Assembly: GCA_036924285.1 (NCBI GenBank)
Contig: JAYKYS010000002.1
Coordinates: 6,386,001 to 6,450,000 of the forward strand
DNA length: 64,000 nt
Source: Asterella californica
Taxonomy: Eukaryota > Streptophyta > Marchantiopsida > Marchantiales > Aytoniaceae
Direction: 5' to 3'
Every line of letters begins with the position of its first letter. Position 1 is the first letter of the stretch. A program made the position numbers and the translations under genes. The notes beneath the pieces were generated by a model. It made no database searches and was not told the origin of the DNA. It worked only from the letters and a program-made list of their open reading frames with translations. Of the stretch, positions 13,230 through 22,239 are shown in pieces.

Positions 13230-13430
13230 ATGGAGAAGACCCATGAACGTCAAAGGAAGTACTACGACAAGCGTCTCGATAAGAGAGAGGTGAAGTCGTT
13301 CAAGGAAGGAGATATGGTAATGCTCTTTGATGCCATTAGGTAAAAAAAAGCTAGAAAAAAAAATTCCTCTTTATTGTGGCCCTTTCATTGTTGAGAAGGT
13401 ATGGAACAACTTTACCTACAACTTGAAGGA
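13230..13430 (+). pseudogene. Integrase C-terminal fragment of gypsy pol
   Basis: From an ATG at 13,230 the frame encodes the linker and GPY/F-like part of a gypsy integrase: KYYDKRLDKREVKSFKEGD, then after an in-frame stop near 13,340 a CGPFIVEKVW segment. It lies just upstream of the right LTR, as expected for the pol 3' end. The reverse transcriptase and integrase core that should precede it are missing, which shows an internal deletion between gag and here. Confidence 0.65.
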
Positions 13431-13568
13431 GCATGGAAGATGTTGGAGGACAGAAGTTTGATCTTGTGAATCACAACAAGCTCAAGCTCTTCCATCAAAA
13501 GAAAATCACTATTCACTCCGAGGACAGAGTGAAAACTTAGTCTGGAGGTAAATGTAAAACTTAAAGGT

Positions 13569-14002
13569 TTCATAGTATTAAATATGTAATAAGATATAAC
13601 TATGTGTGGTGAGTCTTCTAAATAAGTCTTAAAGCTAGACGACACTTTAAGTTAGTGATATATAACTAGGAGTAGTCACTCTTTCTCCAGTTCCGATAGT
13701 TGCTGGAGAAAGTAGTTCTCGTGATAAATCTGGAGTAGTATAAATAGAGGAGTTGTGTAGTGATCTCTCATCTTTTTTCTTCTTTGTATTTGGAAGTCGT
13801 TAGACTATATCTATATAAAGGATGTGTTTTTCATCTCTATGTCTCCATGAGAATTTTCATCCCGAGTGAAAAAGTGACATGAGTATGTTGAGAGTTGGGT
13901 TTAGCTAAGCCTTCCTAGTTCTATGATGCGTCTCATCAAAGATCATCAAAGATTTATCTTAGATGAGAGACAAGACCGGTGGCAAGCTTGAGGGATAATA
14001 CA
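13569..14002 (+). repeat. Right LTR (434 bp, internally shortened)
   Basis: It aligns with the left LTR at both ends and through the TATAAATAGAG promoter block near 13,740. It lacks about 300 bp of the left copy and ends AATACA. It is followed by the AGGGT TSD. Confidence 0.7.
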
Positions 14003-14007
14003 AGGGT
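14003..14007. repeat. 5-bp target-site duplication (right)
   Basis: AGGGT matches 10,552-10,556. Confidence 0.75.
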
Positions 14008-15003
14008 TGAGGATCAAGATGAGAGAAGTTTTGGTGAGCAGTTCAGTCAAGTGGATTGTGTTCATCTGTCATCTCCATGAAACAGAAAAAAAAGATGACA
14101 TGTGAGACACCGTTGAGGACAACTGCTACGATCCGAAAAAATACTAGATAAGAAGATCCGATAGAAGCTCTATTGGTACATGCTTACATACTTACATTGC
14201 CAAGAACCAACACGAAGCTAATTGGAAGAAAAAAGAAGACGAGATTCAGAGGATGCACGAGAAACAACTTCTTCCAGAGACAAATTCATAGAGAGAAATT
14301 TTATCAAGAGCTTAGAGATACGAGAGCTCAAGATCTATCGACGGATAATATTTCTTCTCCATCGAAAGAGAGAGCAAAGGAGTCACAGAAAGAGAAAGAT
14401 AAACCGGTTACATACAAACTGCAGTCAGATATCGAGGCTACAACAGACTTGAAACGAGTCTTGGAAGATCGCATTCTAAATGCGAAGATGGAGTTTACCT
14501 GAAGGTAGATTTTGGCTAAGCATGAATGTCATGATCTCATGATCAACATCATCAAACGAAAGCGATATATTACGGGTGAGATTGTTTTATCGCATGCTTT
14601 GGATACTAGGGTGTCTGTGGATGAGGAAAAAAGATTACAAAGTGTAATGTACATTCTTCAAAAGAAGAAAGAGATCGACGTCGTTGGTACATTTTGAGGA
14701 TGAAGAGGAGGACAAGAAGCAAAGCGCAAGTCATTATAGTCACAATCACTAGGCTCGAGCTACGACAAAGACACTGGTGAGGATTGGAGATTTGGATGAA
14801 CCGATGTTTGTTCTAGTTGATCATGGATCAAAAATCAACATTATGTCGAAAGATTGTACAAGAGGAAGAAGTGACTTAGACAAAAAACATGGATGGATCA
14901 TAAAATTAACCAACAACATAAGAGGAGATCTGTATGGAGCTTGTTCAGATGTTACAGTGCGGATAGGTGATGTTGCTATCGAGCAAAATTTCTTTATTTG
15001 AAG
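14008..15003 (+). pseudogene. Gypsy gag-protease region, 3' part of interrupted host element
   Basis: This continues the older element split by the insertion to its left. Segments near 14,400-14,697 look like the C-terminal gag and protease-linker region of plant gypsy elements. The frame 14,777-15,001 encodes a retropepsin-like aspartic protease domain, with the catalytic region VLVDHGSKINIMSK. Here the usual DSG/DTG triad reads DHG, a variant also known in some plant retroelements. Downstream strand-loop motifs (GELYGAC-like and RIGDV) are visible. Several stops separate the pieces, so it is non-functional. No reverse transcriptase follows. Confidence 0.6.
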
Positions 15004-15009
15004 AAGCAA

Positions 15010-16277
15010 CATTATACTCGTTCATCCTTGGATAACTTTTCATCACAACAACTCGGATGGAGACGAAAGTGCTAGACGACAGGTCTATTTATGCTAAGAT
15101 ATGAAGTCAGGGTGAGAAAAAAACGGTATAATTCTTGACTGTGCCGTTGAGTCATGAGTGCAATAGATCATCTAAAAGAAAAATCAATTTCAAAGATGAG
15201 TGAAGAGTTCAAAGATTTTAATTAAGTACCACTGTAGAACAAGATTATAATGATACACAAGAGAATGTATTCTCGTTTGAAGAAGAAAGTGCTTTTTGTA
15301 AAAGGTTTGTCTAGTTTTCAGAGTTTCGGATTGTTATTTACAACTAGAAAGCAAGAGATGGAAAAGAAACAAAACATTTGATGTTCGGAAAGAGAAAGAG
15401 AGGAGGCTGGTGGGAAAATGAAGGGAGCAGCTTCCTCTTTGTCGCGTGCCGATTGCGAATGCAGCGGCGAAGACCACCGAGAAATCAGAATCCTGCTGGA
15501 TGAGAACCAAGTCTCGACAGTATGTCAATTCGTCGAGCTGACGGAGCATACACATCGAGAGCGCACCCTCTCTTGCACACCATCCCCTGCATACGGTTAG
15601 CCTATCCCGAGCGAGGTTTTACTAATGCGAGATATACTTTTACAGTAACAATCCAAATTCAGAACTTTTGAAATTCTCTATATGTGGTGCTCAATGCCGC
15701 GTGAGCTTTTCTATCAGTCTTGCGTCGTCCGATTTCAGAATGAGGCAGTCAATGGCCCGTTTGAAAGCCTTCCCGATGCCCGTCGTTTTGACACCACGAA
15801 ACTCTGATTAGTTCATAATTTCAGTGGAACAATCCACCAGGCCTAAACGCATTTACTTTACAAATAAAGTACTTACGCGGGATATCCCACCGCTAATGCA
15901 GTGGAACTTACGGTTTAAGCATACGCCAAAAGGGAAACACTGTATGAAACAAACAAGGAAACGATTCCTCAATGCTATCCTCTCGTACAAATCAGAATCT
16001 GACACGGTATATTACTATACCGTGTCAGAATCGATTGACGAACTTTGTTCTTGACATGCTCGTCCTGCAAAATGAAATGGATCAAGAATCAAGAGAAGCT
16101 GTTCTGTATCTGGATTTATAAGGGACCCCAGCAAAGGTTCGGTCGTGAATTGCAAGGTATCGTAAACTTCCGAATTCTCATACAGAGTCCGTACAGTTTG
16201 GTAATGAGTGGGCTCTGTCGACTAGCTACTGTTAATTAAGTGGCGGGTTCTTGAACGCACTGGTCGTATTCTTGTCG
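15010..16277. other. Non-coding remnant region
   Basis: No gene is supported. The first few hundred bases may still belong to the decayed gypsy element. A perfect hairpin lies at 15,998-16,029. Confidence 0.5.
15998..16029. repeat. Perfect 14-bp inverted repeat
   Basis: TCTGACACGGTATA at 15,998-16,011 and its exact complement at 16,016-16,029 are separated by only 4 nt. The result is a tight, stable hairpin. No gene is adjacent; the nearest is the ATPase gene ending at 16,278 on the other strand. Confidence 0.75.
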
Positions 16278-16992
16278 TTACTGCTGTTGAGAGAGTACTA
16301 GCCACGACTTGACCTTTCTTACTCGTTCGTCCAAGCTTCCACAACTGGTCTCGATCACACGGAACGGTATCTCCCATGTAGTCAGAAACCGAGCGAATAA
16401 GTCCTTGAACGCCCACCAGCCATCCCAATCATCGGACAAAAATCTCGTGCCGTCATTCTCCCAGAACTTCATGTTGGGCTCCAGCAGAACGACCAAGGAG
16501 ACGATGGAGTCAGCATAGCGCTCCCTCAACGTCCTCCATTCGGTGGAATCGCAGAGCTCCCTCGCAACCTCGTCATTTATGTACCTGCTTGCGTAGATAA
16601 TCGGATCCGCTCCCGACCGATCTGATATAAAGCTCTGTCCTCCTGATGCGTACGGGGTTTCTGCTTCGAACTGGGCCTGAAGAATCTCCCGCTGCAGCGC
16701 CTTGCACCTCACCGGATCGGACGATATTTCGGCTGCCGTATATCCTCCACGAGAAACCACCCCTCTGGAAACCTCGACAATCAGAGGAGTCTCTACAGGA
16801 AAAGCGTTCTTTAGAGCTCTGCAGAGTGTAGTCTTGCCCGCCGAATGTGGGCCGATGATGTAGATGGACTTCTCGAGTGCCGATATTATTCCGAAACCTT
16901 CACTTGGTATTCGGATAGCTCGAATAGTTCGGATAGCCAACTTGAATCGAACTCGCAACAGGAGGATCCGGACAGGGCCGCTCTTCAGTCAT
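16278..16992 (-). pseudogene. AAA-type P-loop ATPase, fungal-like (probable frameshift near N-terminus)
   Basis: The open frame (stop at 16,278) encodes about 215 residues of a P-loop NTPase resembling the AAA_28 / NadR-type ATPase family. Visible are the Walker A GPHSAGKTT, a VSRGVVSRGGYTAAEI segment, LQREILQAQFEAE, and an SDRSGADPIIYASRYI block characteristic of the family. No partner or pathway is evident. The conserved frame has no ATG before Walker A. The nearest plausible start, at 16,990-16,992, is in another phase and meets a stop after about 30 codons, so either a small intron or a one-base frameshift separates them. The family is common in filamentous fungi. The catalytic core appears intact. 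Confidence 0.6.
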
Positions 16993-17792
16993 TCTCCCTA
17001 ATGCGGCCGGCCGAGAGAAGTAAATATGACTCAATAAATCTTAGTCGCAAGTTCCACGAATATTATTCTATGGTATTTCTATACAGTCCTGACCTACCGC
17101 CAGTCCCACCTTTCGCCCGCTCCCGCTATAATTTTTGTGTTCCCGAGTGTGGAACTTCGTGGAAGCCACTTTACAAGGCACTGTTCTCAAGCTCAACAGG
17201 TGACGAAGGTCGTGACTCCTGTCCTGTTCGTGAGGGAGCCCTCTCGAAAGACATCTCATGACTCGAGCTCTTCCTTATTTGGGTTTCAGTATCCAGAACG
17301 TTACCGTAGGACTTGTCTACTTTAGACTCTCACCAGACGAATTCGTTGCTCCCTGGATTGTCTACGGAGAACGGAGAACGTGCAGATTGTTCTTGCTCCT
17401 TCGACCCACCTTTTCTACGTCGGTCGTTCATCATTTCAAGACCCTGTGGACTCTTGAAGTCCTGAACTCAGAAGAGGATAGAGAAGGAACATGGAGCATT
17501 TCCGCCGCAGGTTTGTCGAGTCATAGCAGAAAGCAGAGCGACCGCTATTCCTATTTCCTGACAAGAATCGTAAGCATGCATAGAAAATTATTACCTTTTT
17601 GCAGATAATTATTTCTTCGGCGATCCCATATACTGTATAAAACACGGCATGAACAGCCAGAACATCTCTACAGATTACAGTATCGGGGCAGCCGAACACA
17701 AAACTGTCCAATCTTAAGGTAGGCACGTGTGGGTCTATTAGGGCACGGTCTTATACAAAAGGTGAAGGAAATACTTACTCGCTCACGCACAT
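16993..17792. other. Left flank of the large Mutator-like element
   Basis: Mostly uncharacterised. One plus-strand frame (17,258-17,608) is discussed separately as a possible N-terminal piece of the RdRP gene. Otherwise I see nothing I can name. Confidence 0.4.
17258..17608 (+). pseudogene. Possible N-terminal exon of the RdRP gene, displaced by the transposon
   Basis: The ATG-initiated frame of 116 codons includes FSIQNVTVGLVY, an ERRTCRLFLLL strand and HFKTLWTLEVLN. Loosely, these recall the N-terminal region that precedes the catalytic core in fungal-type RdRPs. It is on the same strand as the RdRP remnant to the right of the transposon and directly adjoins the transposon left TSD side. 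If correct, the transposon split this gene. The similarity is weak and from memory of the family only; it may be an unrelated open frame. Confidence 0.2.
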
Positions 17793-17802
17793 GAGCGAAT
17801 TG
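17793..17802. repeat. Left target-site duplication of the large Mutator-like element
   Basis: GAGCGAATTG precedes the left TIR and is repeated exactly at 28,563-28,572. Ten bases falls in the usual 8-11 bp range for Mutator-like elements. Confidence 0.92.
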
Positions 17803-17970
17803 CAGAAATTTACTTGATCCACCCCCAGAAGCAATCCCGGACTTGATCCACCCCCTCTTAACGATACCCTTCTTGATCAACCCCCAAACTGGCTACCGCC
17901 CGCTTTGTAAGTTACTTTGCCACATGGACGTCCAGTCAGATAGTCCTGTCAGCTTTCCGAAGCTGATGTG
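17803..17970 (+). repeat. Left TIR of the large element
   Basis: It contains three CTTGATC motifs at about 17,813, 17,842 and 17,872, about 30 bp apart, each followed by a C/A-rich run (CACCCCC, CACCCCC, AACCCCC). The complement of 28,398-28,562 matches along its length with a few small indels. The comb is a plausible transposase-binding array. Confidence 0.9.
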
Positions 17971-18133
17971 TTATGTCATGTCAGATGTCAGTTGGTGATG
18001 TCTGACGTGGTACAATGTTAGATTAATGCGCGGGAAGACAAGAAAGACTATGCAGCAGAATGTTACATTGCGTAGAGTTTAGTGCAGCACGTTAGCGTTG
18101 AAGTTTTAGAGTGCTCGGTCCACATTCTTGTCG

Positions 18134-18907
18134 ATGGCTGTGCAGATTGTCGCTCTTCGTGAATTCTACGATGAAATCGAAACGATTGAGAAAAATGTAG
18201 AACCACGATGGATCAGATGCGCGATAGTGAAAATCGTCCGCAGCTGCAATGGTTCCATGACTTATCAGGCTTGCGCCAGATGTTTGAAAGCTGCCGGAGG
18301 AGTTCCTAAACAAAAAGAATTCCTATCTCCTGGAGCAAACTCTCCAAGTCCAAGCAGTTGTTGTTCTCATGCTCGTATTGTTCGAGCTTGGAGATTCAGT
18401 ATGTCACTGATGGACTCGTCAACAAAGGAATGGAAAGTTGAAGACTGTGGTGTTTTCACAGTGTGGCAAGCTGGGAATGAACTCTTAGGCATGACAGCGA
18501 CAGAATTTTCCATTTTGTCTTAAAGGAAACAGAAGGAACTTATCCAATCTACTATTTTGAGAGGATTTTGGGAGCTGCAAATCAGTCTCAGCCGGAAAAA
18601 TAGAGAACGCACAGTGTTCGCAGCGCGTAGAGTAGGATGTTCAGAAGCAATTTCTGATGTTATCGAGCGAGTTGGGATACAGTCTATTGTTTGGGACATG
18701 GACCGATTGGTGATGGAAGAACCTATAGTCATAATTAAACATGTTGATCATTGCCGAGACGTATTGACTGAGTTTCGCCAAGTTCGAGATCATATTGCAG
18801 AGGTGAAAGACCGAACTGTGGGTCTGTGTGAAGAAATAAAGAATACACTCTGTGTGTGCGAAGATGCAGTTGAGAACCTCGAGAAATTATACAGTTTGCT
18901 AGAGTAG
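18134..18907 (+). pseudogene. RPA1 C-terminal-like OB-fold protein A (in-frame TAA)
   Basis: From the ATG at 18,134 the reading frame runs to 18,907 with one internal TAA at 18,521-18,523, leaving about 257 sense codons. The first 130 residues resemble the zinc-ribbon OB-fold at the C-terminus of replication protein A large subunit (Rep_fac-A_C family). They show VRCAIVKI-like first strand sequence, TYQACARCLK (CxxC), a second Cys pair (SCCSHA), RFSMSLMD, and the signature VWQAGNELLGMTATEF. Single-stranded-DNA binding would be the expected role. The region after the TAA continues collinear with paralogue B (24,281-25,084), including a basic segment and a C-terminal coiled coil, so the TAA is a disabling point mutation. 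The gene sits just inside the left TIR and points toward palindrome array 1. Confidence 0.6.
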
Positions 18908-19466
18908 CGAAAGAGTATATTTTGGTAACAATGTTGGGTAATATTGCGGAATAAAATGTATCTTCTTCTATATATGTTGTTATCTATTTTGATAACAATG
19001 TCCGGTAATTTTGTGGAATAAAATGTATGCTGTTATCTTTTTGTTTGAATGGTTTTAGAAATGAAATGAAAGTTTTCCGAACTTCAAACGAAACAAACCG
19101 AACTAAACTGAACTTCAAAAGCATCGATATCCTTGCTCGGGCTTCCTTGTAGCACCTTATTCCCTTCTTGGAAAGTCGAGAGAAGTAGAGGCTACTTCAA
19201 GCTTTCGATTAACTTCCTCACACCCTTCCAGGAGGAGAGTTTCTCACGCATGTACAGAGAGTGGAGAGGAGAAAAAGAGGACGAGAGCCAAAACAGTCGA
19301 GAGGAGAGTGGAGAGGAGAGTGGAGATCAAAAGAGGAGGAGAGAGGAGAGGTTTATCGATATTTGAGGAGAGAGCGAAGGAAGAAGAGTGAGGCTGCGAG
19401 CTCTGAGTGAGTAGAAAGGTTGTTGTAAAATTTGATTAACTCTGAGCGATTTTGAAAATCGCTGTG
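18908..19466 (+). other. Intergenic region with polypurine tract, putative promoter of the cargo gene
   Basis: Between RPA-like A and the next gene lies AT-rich sequence with a repeated TTTTGATAACAATG/GGTAACAATG block (near 18,924 and 18,987). This is followed by a GA-rich tract at 19,235-19,420 (GGAGAGGAGAGTGGAGAGG-type repeats). The GA tract is directly upstream of the first exon proposed for the cargo gene. Similar purine tracts occur in plant 5' regulatory DNA; a regulatory role is inference. Confidence 0.35.
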
Positions 19467-19590
19467 ATGAAAATGAGAGGAGTTCCAATTCGAGGTCGAG
19501 ACGGAGGCGTTGGAAGAGGACAAGAGAGCGGAGGATACCACGACGTACCCATCGAAGTGTCGAGAGAGCGGAGGGTACCACAACGGTCCT
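19467..19590 (+). CDS. Putative first exon of the cargo gene, RG-rich
   Basis: The ATG at 19,467 starts 41 codons rich in Arg and Gly (GRDGGVGRGQESGG), reminiscent of RGG-type nucleic-acid-binding segments. It ends at a canonical donor (CCT/GTAAGT at 19,591). The acceptor TTTTTAG at 20,914 joins it in frame to an acidic exon beginning DEEMESMKEG. If so, palindrome array 1 lies within this 1.3-kb intron. Exon structure is inferred from splice consensus and frame only. Confidence 0.4.
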
Positions 19591-19683
19591 GTAAGTTAAC
19601 TAGGATGCTAGAAGTCTTATTTGTATTGCATGTGTTTACCGTCAGTGTATGAATTTGGATTTTCTTTTTCCATGTTAGGGTTA

Positions 19684-20768
19684 GCGAAACGAACATGTTT
19701 CGCCCAAGATTGATGGAATTGGTAGAAATTTCTCGGTAAGATTAGAGCAAAACACGTCAGTTACGTCTTGGACGAGGACGAAACACATGTTTCGTCCTCT
19801 GCGGTCCCATTCTTGTCACAAGGCAGGGCGGAACAGCATGTTTCACCCTGCCCATTCGCATGTGTTTTCATTGAGCAGGGCGATACATGCTGTTTCGCCT
19901 TGCGGGAGGACGAAACAGCATGTATCGCTCTCTACGGTCCAATGTGTTTTCACTGGGCAGGCGATACATGGTATTTCGTCCTGCGGGAGGACAATATATT
20001 ATGTTTCGTCCTCCCGCAGGGCTCATGTGTTTTCACTGGGCAGGGCGATACATGCTGTTTCGCCTTGCCCAGTCTCATTGTTTTCACTAATAGGGCGAAA
20101 CACATGTTTTGCCCTCCCAGTGACCTTATTTGCACTTATCAATCCAGAGGGCGAAACACGGCCTGTTTCGCCTTGCGGGAGGGCGAAACAGCATGTATCG
20201 CCCTCTGCGGTCCAATGTGTTTTCACTGGGCAGGCGATACATGGTATTTCGCCTTGCGGGAGGGCGATACATGCTGTTTTGCCCTCTGCGATCTCATGTG
20301 TTTTCACTGGACAGGGCGATACATGCTGTTTCGCCATGCCCAGTCTCATTGTTTTCACTGATAGAGCGAAACACATGTTTCGCCCTGCCCAATCGCATGT
20401 GTTTTCACTGAGCAGAGCGATACATGCTGTTTCGCTCTGCCTCCTAACCTTATTTGCACTTATCAATCCAGAGGGCGAAACACGGCATGTTTCGTCTTGC
20501 GGGAGGGCGAAACAGCATGTATCGCCCTCACACAGTCCCATGTGTTTACACTGGACAGGGTGAAACAGCATGTTTCGCCCTGCCCAGTCGCATTTGTTTC
20601 ACTGAGTAGGGCGAAACAGCATGTATCGCCCTCCCGGTCCCATGTGTTTTCACTGGACATGTTTCGCCCTCCCAGTGACCTTATTTGCACTTATCAATCT
20701 AGAGGGCGAAACGAGTTGTGTTTCGCCCTCTGGATCCACTTCTCCGTGAGGACGAGTTTCGCCCTTGA
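19684..20768. repeat. Palindrome array 1 (about 22 hairpin units)
   Basis: About 1.1 kb is filled with short near-perfect palindromes built on GGGCGAAACA and TGTTTCGCCC with 0-5 nt centres. Examples are GGACGAAACACATGTTTCGTCC near 19,778 and units near 20,505, 20,557 and 20,608. Many units swap GAAACA for GATACA. Spacers of about 25-35 nt often contain a second inverted pair, CTGCCCAGT and ACTGGGCAG, around CATGTGTTTTC. A longer spacer, CTTATTTGCACTTATCAAT, recurs three times (near 20,125, 20,449 and 20,679), which suggests higher-order duplications. No coding role is evident despite open frames, which follow from the repeat composition. Confidence 0.85.
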
Positions 20769-20914
20769 CGATTAGATCTGCCTTTCTCTTGTTGCATTAT
20801 TCGCTTCCATTTCCTGCATTTCTAATAGTTCTACAATATCCCGGCTGTGTGTCAATAGTTGGATTGTTGTGTTTACGTTTTTGGACATTTTTAATTTGTA
20901 TACGTTCTTTTTAG

Positions 20915-22066
20915 CTGATGAGGAAATGGAGAGCATGAAGGAAGGACCTTCATTGTTTCAATATACTCACGAGGAGGATGAACGATATCATCTGAAGTGA
21001 TGTTGGGTCGAAAAGGAGGAAATGGAGAATTGTTTGCAAGGAGTAGAGGAAGAAGCTGTCGATCGACTTGGGTTACTTATTGCTCTCTCTTTTGAGTTCC
21101 CTCGTCCTGATGTGAGTTTTCATATCTTTCAACAGAGTATTACAATGATTCTTGTGTGTTAAAAGATTCAAACATTGCTTTGATAAGCATACTTATCCTT
21201 ATTATTATTTATTTTGCAGATTCCTTTTTGTATAGAATTCATCCAGTCATACGAAGAAGAAAGTCGTCGAGCTATTGTTCAAGGACGTCATATTGTATTG
21301 GATGAGTTTTTTATCCGAGAGTCTTTAGTTTTGCCAATGGGAACAACAGTACCTCGTCCTCATCATGTGAAGAGAAATCTGATAGAGGATTGATTTCCCA
21401 CAAAAGACTAAAAGGGAAAACGATATTACTGTGGATGTGTGAGTTTCCAGAGTGGAGACCGCTGTTCCAACTTATCAATTGTGTTCTTTTGGCTCGTAGA
21501 AGACCAAAAGAAGTTCCTGGACATTTAGCTCTATACGTGAAAAGTAAAGTAGAGGAGAGTGAGGAGGATTACGATTGGACTGAATTCATTTTGGATTCTT
21601 TGGATGCTGAAATCTCTTCTATGAAAAAGCACATGAACAAAGAGAAATTGGTACGACATCCTGAAACATGGGTGGATATGATCTTGACTCACCTCATGTC
21701 CACATCGGTATACTTCCTGAAGGAGGAAGAGTGGAATCTTCTCAGAGAATTCAACAATCATCAAGTAAGTTTTTATTTTCAGTTCTAAAATGTTTTATGA
21801 CTTTTAAAACTTAGTTTCTTTCTTTTTAGTTTAGGTGAAATAAGTAATTTTTATTGATATTTATTTTTCATCATGGTTAAACATTTTATTTAATAACGTT
21901 ATGTTCAAGTCCTAATTCATTACACTTTCATGTCAAATGGATCTTGCAGATAATCCTCCTCTTATGCAAGATCCTCCTGCTGGGCTAGATCCTCAGGCCT
22001 CTCTTCATGTTCCTCTTGATCAAGATCAAGATCCTCAAGCTTCATATCATCCTCCTCCTTCATCAG
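20915..22066 (+). pseudogene. Middle exons of the cargo gene, gag-like helical and proline-rich region
   Basis: Exons inferred at 20,915-21,111, 21,220-21,764 and 21,950-22,066 are bounded by GT-AG signals (GTGAGT at 21,112; TTTTGCAG before 21,220; GTAAGT at 21,765; TTGCAG before 21,950; GTAAAA at 22,067). The second and third encode an acidic region, then a helical domain with EFPEWRPLFQLINCVLLARR and KHMNKEKLVRHPETWVDM. The fourth is a Pro/Asp/Gln-rich linker (DPPAGLDPQASLHVPLDQD). I do not recognise the domain family. There is an in-frame TGA at about 20,999 and a one-base frameshift near 21,390, so the copy is disabled unless splicing differs. Confidence 0.45.
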
Positions 22067-22239
22067 GTAAAAAATTTGTAGTTGAGTGACTATAGTTGAA
22101 GTTTACGTTTATTTTGTTCCTTTTGTACTAGGCTTTTTTTACTTGTTAGTTTTAAATATATTTAATTCTAAATACAAGTAGTTTAGTTTTATGAATTCAT
22201 TGAATTAATTTATATTTGTTTCGCACTGTATATTTATAG

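Larger units (their letters stand above)
10557..14002 (+). mobile_element. Internally deleted gypsy-type LTR retrotransposon
   Basis: Direct repeats at 10,557-11,303 and 13,569-14,002 are its LTRs. The right copy lacks about 300 bp and its first two bases are TT instead of TG. The interior retains a gag segment (12,600-12,959) and an integrase C-terminal segment (from 13,230), but no recognisable reverse transcriptase, RNase H or integrase core. The element is therefore deleted and non-autonomous. A perfect AGGGT TSD flanks it, and it sits inside the gag-protease region of an older gypsy element. Divergent LTRs imply an old insertion. Confidence 0.75.

Noticed and set aside
15824..16054. 76-codon frame covering the 15,998 hairpin
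   Set aside because: No motif. The hairpin accounts for part of its sequence.
18521..18523. Alternative nuclear genetic code, suggested by isolated in-frame TAA/TGA codons in several conserved frames (18,521; 24,371; 31,100; 60,719; 61,379)
   Set aside because: All three stop types would have to be reassigned. The 1,417-codon copia frame has none of them internally, and the affected genes also carry frameshifts. Ordinary pseudogenisation explains it.
19768..20571. Long open frames on both strands across palindrome array 1 (up to about 258 codons)
   Set aside because: The repetitive Cys/Phe/His/Arg-rich translations arise from the GCGAAACA/TGTTTCGC repeat in every frame. The starts and stops follow repeat units, and no domain is visible.
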